Source: Alkaliphilus sp. NP8 (GTDB lineage Bacteria > Bacillota > Clostridia > Peptostreptococcales > Natronincolaceae). Taken from it: 44,844 nucleotides of DNA. A program made the position numbers and the translations under genes. This document shows positions 18,571 to 27,448 of the stretch, piece by piece. Within the stretch, counting starts at the first letter, position 1. Each line of letters begins with the position of its first letter. The DNA is taken from positions 1-44,844 of the forward strand of contig JADWMM010000040.1 of NCBI GenBank assembly GCA_015978205.1, in the 5' to 3' direction. The notes under the pieces were generated by a model. The model was not told the DNA's origin, made no database searches, and saw only the letters and a list, made by a program, of their open reading frames with translations.

Positions 18571-19911
18571 ATGAATATACAAATGCCACCTGCTGTATAT
18601 AAAATACTAAAAGTATTAAATTTTAATGGTTATAATGGACATATTGTTGGTGGATGTGTTAGAGATAGTATTTTAAAGAAAAAACCTAATGACTGGGATA
18701 TTTGTACTAATTGTACTCCAAAAAAAATGTTAGATATTCTCAGCTGTTTTACAGTAATACCTACAGGTTTGAAGCACGGAACAGTAACTGTAGTTATAAA
18801 TGGAGAAAACTATGAAATAACTACATATAGAATTGATGGAGAATATAAAGATGGTAGACGCCCAGAAAATGTTCAATTTACAAATCAGTTAAAAGAAGAT
18901 TTAAAACGAAGAGATTTTACAATCAACGCTATGGCTTATAATGATAAAGATGGTTTAATTGATTATTATGGTGGCATTAAAGATATTCATGATAAAATAA
19001 TAAGATGTGTAGGAGATCCTATTAAAAGATTTAATGAAGACTATTTACGGATGTTAAGAGGAGTAAGGTTTTCTACCCAATTAGAATATAATTTAGATAA
19101 AGAAACCTTTAATGCAATAAATAAACTGTCTAAAAATATTGTAGATATCAGTGTAGAAAGAATTAGGGTAGAACTAAATAAAATATTAATATCCCATACT
19201 CCATCAAAAGGTTTAAATCTATTAAATGATATTAATCTTTTAAAGCATATATTACCAGAACTTAAGGAAAGTGTTGGATTTAATCAGCAAAATCCCAATC
19301 ACAACAAAGATGTGTTTAATCATATTTTAGATGTAGTTGATAATACTGAAAATGATTTAATACTTAGATTATCAGCCTTATTCCACGATATAGGAAAGCC
19401 AGAAACTTTTAGCTTAGATACAAATGGAGTAGGACATTTCTATAAACATCATACTAAGAGTGCAGAAATTACGAAAAAAGTAATGAAAAGACTAAAATAT
19501 GATAATGAATCAATTAATAAGGTTACAAATTTAGTTAAAGAGCATATGTCAGGATATGATGAACTTTCTGATATAGGTTTAAAAAGACTTATAAATAGAG
19601 TCGGTGCCGATAATATCTACAATCTATTTAAGCTCCAGATTGCAGATACAAAATCTATAGATACAGAAAGGGATATAAGTAGTATAATAAACTTAAGAAA
19701 TAGAGTTGAAAGAATATTAAAAGAAAAACAACCTTTATCTATAAAAGATTTGGAAATTAATGGACATGATTTAATAGAAAATGGGATAACAGAAGGTAAA
19801 GAAATAGGAACAATTTTAAATGAATTACTACAAATAATATTAGAAAAACCAAAATTAAATACAAAAGAGAGTTTGATAAATATTGTTAAAAAAATAAAGC
19901 TAGATATTTAA
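18571..19911 (+). CDS. cca: CCA tRNA nucleotidyltransferase (class II, with HD domain)
   Basis: 446 aa. Adds or repairs the 3' CCA of tRNAs. The nucleotidyltransferase head has GGCVRD and the catalytic DWDI pair, then the RRDFTINAMAY motif and RGVRFSTQL. A C-terminal HD domain (LFHDIGKP) follows. It could also be a poly(A) polymerase I relative, but the RRDFTINAMAY and RGVRF motifs together with an HD domain fit CCA enzymes of clostridia. The terminator stem begins inside its last codons. Confidence 0.88.
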   Translation: MNIQMPPAVYKILKVLNFNGYNGHIVGGCVRDSILKKKPNDWDICTNCTPKKMLDILSCFTVIPTGLKHGTVTVVINGENYEITTYRIDGEYKDGRRPENVQFTNQLKEDLKRRDFTINAMAYNDKDGLIDYYGGIKDIHDKIIRCVGDPIKRFNEDYLRMLRGVRFSTQLEYNLDKETFNAINKLSKNIVDISVERIRVELNKILISHTPSKGLNLLNDINLLKHILPELKESVGFNQQNPNHNKDVFNHILDVVDNTENDLILRLSALFHDIGKPETFSLDTNGVGHFYKHHTKSAEITKKVMKRLKYDNESINKVTNLVKEHMSGYDELSDIGLKRLINRVGADNIYNLFKLQIADTKSIDTERDISSIINLRNRVERILKEKQPLSIKDLEINGHDLIENGITEGKEIGTILNELLQIILEKPKLNTKESLINIVKKIKLDI

Positions 19912-19940
19912 CAGAAATTAAGTATCTAGCTTTTTAATTT
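19896..19940. terminator. Bidirectional terminator, cca / ccsA
   Basis: AAAGCTAGATA (19896-19906) pairs with TATCTAGCTTT (19923-19933), followed by TTAATTTT. On the minus strand the stem is followed by a T-rich stretch, so it can also end the nrfA-ccs transcript. The 5' arm overlaps the end of cca. Confidence 0.75.
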
Positions 19941-19946
19941 TGTTAT

Positions 19947-20786
19947 TTAAAATATAGAAAAGGGTAAAAAAACTATACCATAAGAATGAAGTCCAACTAA
20001 AAGAGTATTTACTCCTATATAAGTAAATAATATGGAAGCAAAACCTATTACTGAGAACCAAGCAGCTTTTTTACCTTTCCATCCCTTATTTAATCTTACA
20101 TGTAGATAAATAGAGTAAATTACCCATGTAATAAATGACCAAGTTTCTTTAGGGTCCCATTGCCAATATCTGCCCCAAGCCTTTTCTGCCCAAATTGCTC
20201 CTGTAACAATCACTAGTGTAAGTGTTATAAATCCAATTGCTATAGCTCTATAGCTCATAGTATCTAAAAGTTCTATGGTGGGCATGTGTTTTTTTGTAAA
20301 GCTATCATTTTTAAAATTATCCTTAAATATATACATTATGGAAATTGCACAAGCTATTGCAAAAGCTCCGTAGCCAAATATAGCAGTTATAACATGAACT
20401 ACAAGCCAATTACTCTGAAGAGCTGGCATTAGCGGATTTATAGATTTAGTTTGAACAGCAGCATAGTATATTAGTATAAGTATAAGTGGCGTAGCAAAAG
20501 TACCTATTAATTTATATTTATATTTTCTTTCGAAAAATAAATAAAACAAGCTAATGCCCCAAGCAAAGCTGGTAGCAAATTCATATTGATTGCTTAAAGG
20601 TAGTCTAGCAGCAGTTATAGTTCTATTTGCTATAGAAATAGTATGAAAAACAAATCCTAATTTAACTAATATACTTCCATAATTACTTAATTTTTCCTTT
20701 CTTAAAACAAAAAAAATAAAATAAGATATTGTAGCTAAAGTATATAAAGATAAAGCAATCATAAAACTTTGATTTTCTTCAAACAT
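19947..20786 (-). CDS. ccsA: Cytochrome c biogenesis protein CcsA/ResC (haem handling)
   Basis: 279 aa, about eight membrane segments. The tryptophan-rich haem-binding motif is present (AWGRYWQWDPKETWSF, about residues 208-223), along with histidines in flanking membrane segments that serve as haem ligands. With CcsB/ResB it forms the System II haem lyase that attaches haem to CxxCH and CxxCK sites outside the membrane. It is the last gene of the nrfA-ccsB-ccsA set, 35 bp after ccsB. The names ccsA and ccsB are used differently between organisms. Confidence 0.9.
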   Translation of the reverse strand: MFEENQSFMIALSLYTLATISYFIFFVLRKEKLSNYGSILVKLGFVFHTISIANRTITAARLPLSNQYEFATSFAWGISLFYLFFERKYKYKLIGTFATPLILILIYYAAVQTKSINPLMPALQSNWLVVHVITAIFGYGAFAIACAISIMYIFKDNFKNDSFTKKHMPTIELLDTMSYRAIAIGFITLTLVIVTGAIWAEKAWGRYWQWDPKETWSFITWVIYSIYLHVRLNKGWKGKKAAWFSVIGFASILFTYIGVNTLLVGLHSYGIVFLPFSIF

Positions 20787-20821
20787 AATAATTCTCCTTT
20801 ATATTAAAGTACTTACTATTC

Positions 20822-22105
20822 TTATATAGAAAGATTATTACTAGATCCATAACTTGACTTAAATATGTTTTTGCTACTAAATGAATAATCTCCATATACA
20901 TAAATATTGTCATTTTTTCTTTTAACTATAAGTTGTTTTGGTTTTAGATAAAATGTTAGAAACAATCCTGTCATTAGGATTACAGAACTTATAATCGCAC
21001 CTATTTTCCCATTCATCTTATTTATTGATAAATATGTATATTGCTCTGGAGTGTTAAATTTAAACCTAAAGTTCTGCCAATGAATATCTTCGTTAGGTGA
21101 AACTATGTTCATATCGACTACTTGTCCTCCGTAAAATATAGAGTATAATATTTTAGGATTATTTAACTCATTAGACTTTGAACCAAAGCCAGATTTAGTT
21201 GCTACGAAGTCAGGATAAATATGATTAATTTGCATTATTATGAACTCTTCATTATTGGTATAGGCTGTTCCATCATATATAAATTCGTTTCCAATAGATT
21301 TATCATCTTTAAAAATATTTATCTTTGCAGCCCATCCAGTGCTATGTTGATATAAAGTATACCCTTCATATCGCATTGGTTTGTTTACATATATTTCATC
21401 CGATAAAAGTTCATTTCCATTTTTATCTTTTAAAGTAGCTTTAGTAATATATTGTTGTACAGATCCATCGTCTCTGTATATTATGTTAAAGTCATTTATA
21501 TTCATTATATAATTCGTGCCTTCAATTTTTTGACTTGAACCAGAAACTCCATATACTGATCCACTCCAAAAAGTATACTGACCGTAACTATAGCATATAA
21601 TTATTGCAAGTATGCCTATATGAATGAGCCAAGAGCCTAAATATCCTATTCTATTTTTGTTACTGAAGTATATTTCTTCAGAACTATTTGATATACGATT
21701 TATATTATTAAAACCTTTATTTGTAAAGATATGTTGTATTTTTGCGTCAGAAGAGTATTTAGTAGTATAAATAGGATTTTTTAACTGTTGTTGATTAGGA
21801 GGCAATTGGAATTTTTTAATTTTTTGAATAATATTCTTTAGTTTAACTGTACTGCACAAAATTAAATTAAATGATAAAGCAATGAAAAGTAGTATAAAGC
21901 CACTGGAGTGATAAATATCATTAAACTTAAAAGAAATAATAAGCTGAGCTAATAATGGAGAGTAAGTATTTAAATAAAACGCTTCTTGTCTTCCCTGAGG
22001 GACAACAGAACCTATAATAGCTACTAAACATAATATTCCAAGTAGTATTAATCCGAATTTCATAGATTTTAGAAATTTAAAGATCTTTTTTTTAGATATA
22101 TTCAC
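20822..22105 (-). CDS. resB: Cytochrome c biogenesis protein ResB/CcsB
   Basis: 427 aa. Three N-terminal membrane segments (about 14-36, 66-86, 152-172), a large extracytoplasmic domain, then a C-terminal membrane segment (about 365-385). The SMKFGLILLGILC and GSVVPQGR region is characteristic of ResB. GTG start at 22105, behind AGGAAGTGATT. It partners with the adjacent CcsA/ResC to mature the upstream pentahaem NrfA; no other c-type cytochrome gene is visible here. Confidence 0.88.
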   Translation of the reverse strand: MNISKKKIFKFLKSMKFGLILLGILCLVAIIGSVVPQGRQEAFYLNTYSPLLAQLIISFKFNDIYHSSGFILLFIALSFNLILCSTVKLKNIIQKIKKFQLPPNQQQLKNPIYTTKYSSDAKIQHIFTNKGFNNINRISNSSEEIYFSNKNRIGYLGSWLIHIGILAIIICYSYGQYTFWSGSVYGVSGSSQKIEGTNYIMNINDFNIIYRDDGSVQQYITKATLKDKNGNELLSDEIYVNKPMRYEGYTLYQHSTGWAAKINIFKDDKSIGNEFIYDGTAYTNNEEFIIMQINHIYPDFVATKSGFGSKSNELNNPKILYSIFYGGQVVDMNIVSPNEDIHWQNFRFKFNTPEQYTYLSINKMNGKIGAIISSVILMTGLFLTFYLKPKQLIVKRKNDNIYVYGDYSFSSKNIFKSSYGSSNNLSI

Positions 22106-22152
22106 TTAATCACTTCCTTACATAATTTTTAAACATAGTTAAACTATATAAA

Positions 22153-22187
22153 AAGGTTCAGATGAAGTTTTATCTCCATCTGACCTT
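22153..22187 (-). terminator. Hairpin between nrfA and the ccs genes, possible partial terminator
   Basis: On the minus strand AAGGTCAGATG pairs with CATCTGAACCTT (one bulged base), followed by TTTTATATAG. It lies just after nrfA and before resB, so it probably lowers read-through and keeps the maturation genes at a lower level than the enzyme gene. Confidence 0.6.
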
Positions 22188-22196
22188 AAAAAATAT

Positions 22197-23486
22197 TTAC
22201 TGAAATTCTGATAAAATATCTAAAGCTTGTTGTGCATAGTCTTTAGCTTCATCTAATGTCTTTCTAGCTTTTTCTGAATTGTGGAATCCATTACCATTTT
22301 CTACAAATACAAAGTCCCATCTATATTGTGACTTTCTATGAAGATCCCATAATTCATTAATAGTTTCATCATCTAAGTGTTCATTTTCTAATGCTGATCC
22401 AAATTCTTCAATTAATTGTACAAGCATAGCTCCAATTTCTAATAACTCTTCTTCTGTTTCTTTTTGTATATTTTCCACTTTTTCTGTTAAACCGTCTATT
22501 TCTGAACTGTGACATGTACCACAGGATTCTTCTACAGTTTTTAAAGGGCTTTTTGCCCAGTGAGAAAGATATTCTTCACCATTTTCTTTCATTGTAGGCA
22601 TATGACAATCGGCACATGTAACACCTAATTTATCGTGAACACTTCCAGTATAGGTTTCAAATTCAGGGTGCTGTACTTTAATTAAAGGAGTTCCAGTTCT
22701 AGGGTGCTTCCAATCATAGAAATCCATATCATCGTAGTATGATTCTATATCGCCTACTTCTAATCCGTTGTCCCAAGGTAATATTACTTCCTTTGTTTCT
22801 GAATCCATAGAATACTCTACATGACATTGAGCACAAGCTTCAGTACCAGGTTTAAGCTCAAAATCTAACTTTTCAACAGTAACATTAAATTGAGGAGTTG
22901 TAGCTTGAACTTGTCCAGGTTCATTCCTATGACATGTATAACATGTTAGTCCATATTCAGCTTCCTGAGAAACTTTATGAAAATCCATAGCATACAAATC
23001 GTCTCCATACTCTGCTATAAGTTTTTCATAATCTGCAGATTTACATGCTAAACATGAAGCACCTGGTTTCGGTCTTGCTGTGTTTATAACATCATTTAAA
23101 GCATAATAATGTCCTCTGGCAGCATAATACTCTTTTGAAAATCCATACCCATCATATAATACCTTTATATCTGGATACTCTTTCAAATAATCAAGAGGAT
23201 GCGACCCACCTAATTCAGGATTTTCTGTTACACCATCTTTATATCTAGATGTTAATTGATAAGATTCATAAATTAATGGGTATTTCTCTTTCCATTCTTC
23301 AGCAGCTAGTATCATTTCATCTGGAGAAGGGATTTCAGCTTTTTTATTTTGATCTTCTTGTTGATTATCTTGTGGTTGCTGATTACCTTCATCTTCTGTA
23401 TCTTCTTGAGGAGCACACCCAATAGATGTAATTAGAATTGAGAGGATTACAACAAAAGATATAATTAGGTTTTTATTTAGCTTCAC
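22197..23486 (-). CDS. nrfA: Ammonia-forming cytochrome c nitrite reductase NrfA (pentahaem, lipoprotein)
   Basis: Reduces nitrite to ammonium with six electrons outside the membrane. 429 aa. Five haem sites: the catalytic CLACK with lysine ligand (residues 145-149), CYTCH (182), CAQCH (218), CADCH (291) and CGTCH (322). Calcium and active-site residues match the family: E224-Y225 after the third haem, K270, Q272, H273 in KVQHPEFE, and R124 in RGH. The N terminus is a lipoprotein-type signal with Cys at 24, then a Q/D/E-rich linker, so it is probably lipid-anchored. GTG start behind AGGAGAA. No NrfH quinol dehydrogenase is next to it. Confidence 0.95.
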   Translation of the reverse strand: MKLNKNLIISFVVILSILITSIGCAPQEDTEDEGNQQPQDNQQEDQNKKAEIPSPDEMILAAEEWKEKYPLIYESYQLTSRYKDGVTENPELGGSHPLDYLKEYPDIKVLYDGYGFSKEYYAARGHYYALNDVINTARPKPGASCLACKSADYEKLIAEYGDDLYAMDFHKVSQEAEYGLTCYTCHRNEPGQVQATTPQFNVTVEKLDFELKPGTEACAQCHVEYSMDSETKEVILPWDNGLEVGDIESYYDDMDFYDWKHPRTGTPLIKVQHPEFETYTGSVHDKLGVTCADCHMPTMKENGEEYLSHWAKSPLKTVEESCGTCHSSEIDGLTEKVENIQKETEEELLEIGAMLVQLIEEFGSALENEHLDDETINELWDLHRKSQYRWDFVFVENGNGFHNSEKARKTLDEAKDYAQQALDILSEFQ

Positions 23487-23666
23487 TTAAATTCTCCTTT
23501 CTAGATATTGTCATCTTATATTATTCCAATAATTGAAAAAGTTATAATTTATTCGTATATCAATTAAAAATATTTTTTTAGTTAAATATTAGATTTTTTA
23601 TATCATTTCATGATAATATTTAATTAATAGAAAATTATAAAAAGAAATAAATTAGGAGGGATCTAT

Positions 23667-23969
23667 ATGGCACTTTTAGAAATAACAGTAGTACCATTAG
23701 GTACAGAAAGTACTAGCGTTAGTAAATATGTAGCTGCTTGTCATAAGGTATTAGAGAAAGAAGAAGGTATAGAATATGAATTAACTCCTATGGGTACGGT
23801 TATAGAAGGAGAAATAGATAAATTATTCGAGGTAGCTAAAGAACTTCATCATGTACCTTTTAAAGAAGGCGCTAAGAGGGTTTCTACTAGTATGAAAATA
23901 GATGATAGACGTGATAAAGTATCTACTATAAAAGGGAAAGTTGAATCTGTAGAAAGTAAATTAAAATGA
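23667..23969 (+). CDS. MTH1187 family thiamine-binding protein
   Basis: 100 aa, single DUF77/MTH1187 domain (ferredoxin-like fold that binds thiamine or a related ligand). It begins MALLEITVVPLG, with the conserved TPMGTVIEG and KRVSTSMKIDDRRD segments. Role not settled: proposed thiamine salvage or signalling. Shine-Dalgarno TAGGAGGG. Its stop overlaps the next gene's ATG (ATGA), so it is co-translated with the damaged MerR-type regulator. Confidence 0.88.
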   Translation: MALLEITVVPLGTESTSVSKYVAACHKVLEKEEGIEYELTPMGTVIEGEIDKLFEVAKELHHVPFKEGAKRVSTSMKIDDRRDKVSTIKGKVESVESKLK

Positions 23970-24626
23970 GAATAGGTGAATTTGCACAAAAACATTCTCT
24001 TACTATTGATGCAATTCGTCATTATATGGATTTAGAACTTCTTCTTCCTGATAAAAAAGGTGGACATTATTTTTTTGGTGAAAAAGAAGAAATTGATATA
24101 GAAAAAATTCTAGAGTTAAAGAAGTTAAGATTTAGTCTTGCTGAAATTCAAAGAATTTTAGTATATACTAGAGTATCCCAGTTAATATCATATGAAGATA
24201 AAATATATATTAAAAATCTTCTTCATTCTAAGCTAAATGAATTAAAAGAAACAAATCAACAAATTAAAATAGCTATGGATGTATTAAAAAATAAAATTAA
24301 TGAGATGAGTAATGAAGAAAATATAAATAAAGATAAAGAAAATATAAAAAAAATAGAAATGGAGTCTATATAACTTTAGATGAAGAAGATAAGATAGAAT
24401 TACCTATTGTTCTTATGTAAAATCAAATTCTAAGCTATTATCTATAATTCCAGAAGCTTCTAGAAAGTATTATGAAGAAAATGGACTTAAAAAAGCTATA
24501 CATGAATTAAATCTAAAGTCAATTGAAATTACAGAAATGAATAGTATAGAAGAGGTAGAATCAAAATATGAGGATTTTTTCAAAGTAAAAAAATTATATT
24601 CATTAGTATATTGTGGTGAAAAATAA
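23966..24626 (+). pseudogene. Decayed MerR-type regulator, possibly of the MerR-methyltransferase class
   Basis: The N-terminal part (23966-24373, 135 aa) is intact. It has a MerR winged helix (MRIGEFAQKHSLTIDAIRHY) and a long helical linker. It then stops at 24373. Coding sense continues in two other frames: a short piece ending in LPIVLM* at 24420, then a C-terminal tail from 24420 to 24626 ending in LYSLVYCGEK. Full-length relatives that I recall have a zinc-ribbon and SAM-methyltransferase domain between linker and tail; that whole block is missing. So at least two frameshifts and a large deletion. The truncated N-terminal protein could still bind DNA. Confidence 0.7.
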
Positions 24627-24644
24627 ATAACATATGTTCTAACT

Positions 24645-24678
24645 AAAAGATAGGGTTAGCCCTATCTTTTGGTTTTTT
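24645..24678 (+). terminator. Terminator after the MerR remnant
   Basis: AAAAGATAGGG / CCCTATCTTTT with a TTAG loop, then GG and seven T. Perfect 11-bp stem. Confidence 0.88.
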
Positions 24679-24819
24679 TACTATGAAAAAACATAATAAT
24701 GCATATTGATATAGGCAGTACCCTTCAAATTAAAATATAAGTAAGAATTTATTAGAATTTAAATTACTCTAGTTAATATTATATTTTGAAACTTAAAGTT
24801 TTATTTTGGAGGTAATGTT

Positions 24820-25400
24820 ATGGAAATTAAACAAGATTTTAAAAGTATAAAAGAAAGTAGATCAGATAAAAAAAATAATTTTATTTGTTGCAGATAAGTT
24901 TGATCGTAAGAAGATTGCAGTAGGAATGGATTTTATATGTGGAATTCTAATGGTATTATTTTTTCTATTGAGTAAATCTAATGAAATAAAAATTTTTTAT
25001 ATTTATTTATTCTCTTTCTTACTTGCAACATCAAATGTATTCTTTGATGTTGCAATGGATGGCTATAGCTTTACCTGTAATACCAGCTTTTAGCATTTAT
25101 TCTAAAGAAACATATTTTATTTACTATATAGTCCTTATGGCGATAGGAGGTTTAATTGTAGCTTTTGTTGATATTCCAATTATGGTAGTCTTTCAAAGAC
25201 TTATACCAGATGAAATTAGGGGTAGAATTTTTAGTTTAATAGGAACTATGGCATTAGGAATAGATCCTTTAGGACTTTTATTAGCAGGTCTATTAATAGA
25301 TTATATTCCTACCTGGATTCTACCTATAACTTCAGGAATATTGTTATTAGTAAAATTAATTTTATTTATAAAAAATAATGAAGTAAAAGAAATAATTTAA
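24820..25400 (+). pseudogene. Decayed MFS transporter
   Basis: A good ribosome site (TTTTGGAGGT) and ATG at 24820 start a reading frame that ends after 25 codons (24897). A second frame from about 24889 gives a typical MFS loop and helices (ADKFDRKKIAVGMDF) and ends at 25096. The third frame, to 25400, gives the C-terminal half (DIPIMVVFQRLIPDEIRGRI, a loop typical of macrolide-efflux-type MFS exporters). Roughly 190 of the usual ~400 codons remain, with two frameshifts and probably two deletions. It lies beside the broken MerR gene, suggesting that regulator and exporter were lost together. Confidence 0.8.
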
Positions 25401-25432
25401 TTAAATTTTGGATATAATATATTCTAAATCCT

Positions 25433-25461
25433 TTGACATTTTACCTCTTTATGATTATAAT
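25433..25461 (+). promoter_or_regulatory. Consensus sigma-A promoter of the asnS leader
   Basis: TTGACA (25433-25438), 17-bp spacer, TATAAT (25456-25461): exact consensus. Predicted start about 25468, just upstream of the T-box RNA. Confidence 0.85.
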
Positions 25462-25467
25462 ATTTGT

Positions 25468-25760
25468 AACAAAGTATTAAATTATAATAAATATATAAAA
25501 ACTATGAAGAGAAGAGTAGGTATAGGAAGTAATTTTAGCGAGTCGGTGACGGTGAAAGACCGATATGAAGCCTGTATTGAAAAACATCTCTGAGTTTCTA
25601 ACCGAAAGCTAAAAGCAAGTAGACTTAGACGGAGTCACACCGTTATATGTGGATAGTATAAAAAATGTACTAATAAAAGCCGGTCATATATGACAATTAG
25701 GGTGGTACCGCGAAATTATAACCTTCGTCCCTTTATTATAGGGATGAAGGTTTTTTATTG
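25468..25760 (+). promoter_or_regulatory. T-box leader responding to uncharged tRNA(Asn)
   Basis: The T-box sequence AGGGTGGTACCGCG is at 25699-25712, with TGGT to pair with the tRNA acceptor end. Stem I carries AGCGAGTCGG near 25537 and a purine-rich GAAGAGAAGAGTAGG at its base. In the specifier loop, CTAACCGAA places the codon AAC (Asn) at 25600-25602. The leader ends in a terminator: ACCTTCGTCCCT and AGGGATGAAGGT with a T-run (25720-25757). Uncharged tRNA(Asn) should stabilise the antiterminator and switch on asnS. Start taken from the promoter; fold not computed. Confidence 0.92.
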
Positions 25761-25850
25761 TATAAAAAAGTATAACTTATTATACTAAATTATTGAAAAA
25801 CAAAATTTTAAAATCAGAATTTCTAACAATAATAAGAGGAGGAATTTTTT

Positions 25851-27242
25851 ATGAAATCTGTACTTATAAAAAATATTTATCGAAACATAGATACATATGC
25901 AGATCAAACAGTAGTAATTGAAGGATGGATTAGAACATTAAGAGCATCAAAGGCCTTTGGATTTATTGAAGTGAACGATGGTAGTTTCTTTAAAAATATA
26001 CAAGTTGTTTTTGAAGAAGGTTTAGAAAACTTCACACACATATCAAAACTTCCTATTAGTACATCTATTAAAGTAGAAGGGAAACTAGTGCTAACACCTG
26101 ATGCAAAACAACCTTTTGAAATTAAAGCAACAAGTATTGAAGTGGAAGGTATGTCAGATAAAGAGTATCCACTACAAAAAAAGAGACATTCATTCGAATT
26201 CCTACGAGAGATTGCACATTTAAGACCTAGAAGTAATACTTTTTCAGCAGTATTTAGAGTACGTTCTTTAACTGCTTTTGCAATTCACCAGTTTTTCCAA
26301 GAAAGAGGTTTTGTTTATGCAAATACTCCTATAATTACAGCTAGTGATGCTGAAGGTGCAGGTGAAATGTTTAGACTTACAACGTTAGATCCTAAAAACC
26401 CTCCAGTAGATGAAGAAGGAAATGTTGATTTTACAAAAGATTTCTTTGGAAAGGAAGCCCATTTAACAGTTAGTGGACAACTGCAAGGTGAAGCCTACGC
26501 ATTAGCATTTAGAAATATATATACATTTGGTCCAACTTTTAGAGCAGAAAACTCAAATACAGCTAGACATGCTTCAGAGTTTTGGATGATAGAGCCTGAA
26601 ATAGCATTTGCAGATTTAAATGATAATATGGAATTAGCAGAAGATATGTTAAAGTATGTTATTAACTATGTTATGGAAAATGCACCAGAGGAAATGGAGT
26701 TCTTTAATAAATTTGTAGATAAAGGTTTATTAGATAGATTAAATAACGTTGCAAACTCTGATTTTGCTAAAGTTACTTATACAGAGGCAGTAGAATTACT
26801 TAAAAAATCAGGAAATAAATTTGAATATCCAATAGAATGGGGCAATGACTTACAAACAGAGCATGAAAGATATTTAACAGAAAAAATATTTAAAAAGCCT
26901 GTATTTGTAACAGACTATCCAAAGGATATCAAAGCTTTCTATATGAAATTAAATGAAGATAATAAAACAGTTGCAGCAATGGACTTATTAGTACCAGGCG
27001 TAGGAGAGATTATTGGCGGAAGCCAAAGAGAAGATAACTTTGAAATACTAGAACAAAAAATGGACGCTATGGATATAGATAAAAAAGAATATTGGTGGTA
27101 TTTAGAACTTAGAAAATATGGTAGCGTAAGACATTCAGGGTTCGGGCTTGGTTTTGAAAGAGCTATTATGTATTTAACAGGAATGTCTAATATTAGAGAT
27201 GTTATATCATTCCCTAGAACACCTAAGTCAGCAGAATTTTAA
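25851..27242 (+). CDS. asnS: Asparaginyl-tRNA synthetase
   Basis: 463 aa class IIb synthetase. An N-terminal OB-fold (about 1-105) binds the anticodon. The catalytic core has motif 2 ([21 protein letters not shown], about residues 227-247) and motif 3 ([15 protein letters not shown], near the C terminus). It begins with the typical [12 protein letters not shown] segment. The T-box with an AAC specifier just upstream confirms asparagine rather than aspartate. Monocistronic between its leader and the terminator at 27291. Confidence 0.95.
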   Translation: MKSVLIKNIYRNIDTYADQTVVIEGWIRTLRASKAFGFIEVNDGSFFKNIQVVFEEGLENFTHISKLPISTSIKVEGKLVLTPDAKQPFEIKATSIEVEGMSDKEYPLQKKRHSFEFLREIAHLRPRSNTFSAVFRVRSLTAFAIHQFFQERGFVYANTPIITASDAEGAGEMFRLTTLDPKNPPVDEEGNVDFTKDFFGKEAHLTVSGQLQGEAYALAFRNIYTFGPTFRAENSNTARHASEFWMIEPEIAFADLNDNMELAEDMLKYVINYVMENAPEEMEFFNKFVDKGLLDRLNNVANSDFAKVTYTEAVELLKKSGNKFEYPIEWGNDLQTEHERYLTEKIFKKPVFVTDYPKDIKAFYMKLNEDNKTVAAMDLLVPGVGEIIGGSQREDNFEILEQKMDAMDIDKKEYWWYLELRKYGSVRHSGFGLGFERAIMYLTGMSNIRDVISFPRTPKSAEF

Positions 27243-27290
27243 TATTTAATTATAAATATCAAATATTAGAGTTGTTTGTTTATGACAAAT

Positions 27291-27321
27291 AAGCCATTGA
27301 TTAATTCAATGGCTTAATTTA
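27291..27321 (+). terminator. Terminator of asnS
   Basis: AAGCCATTGA / TCAATGGCTT with a 5-nt loop, followed by AATTTATT. The T-tract is weak. Confidence 0.7.
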
Positions 27322-27448
27322 TTAACAAAGTAGATTATTTTATACAAAAATAGCTTATCATATTAATAGAATGTATTTTATATTAAATATTCTTAGATAT
27401 ATGTATTGGATAAATATAAATTAAGAATTTATAAAAGGAGATCATAAA

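Noticed and set aside
25408-25593. 61-codon open frame upstream of asnS
   Set aside because: It runs through the promoter and T-box RNA, has no ribosome site and no protein-like pattern.
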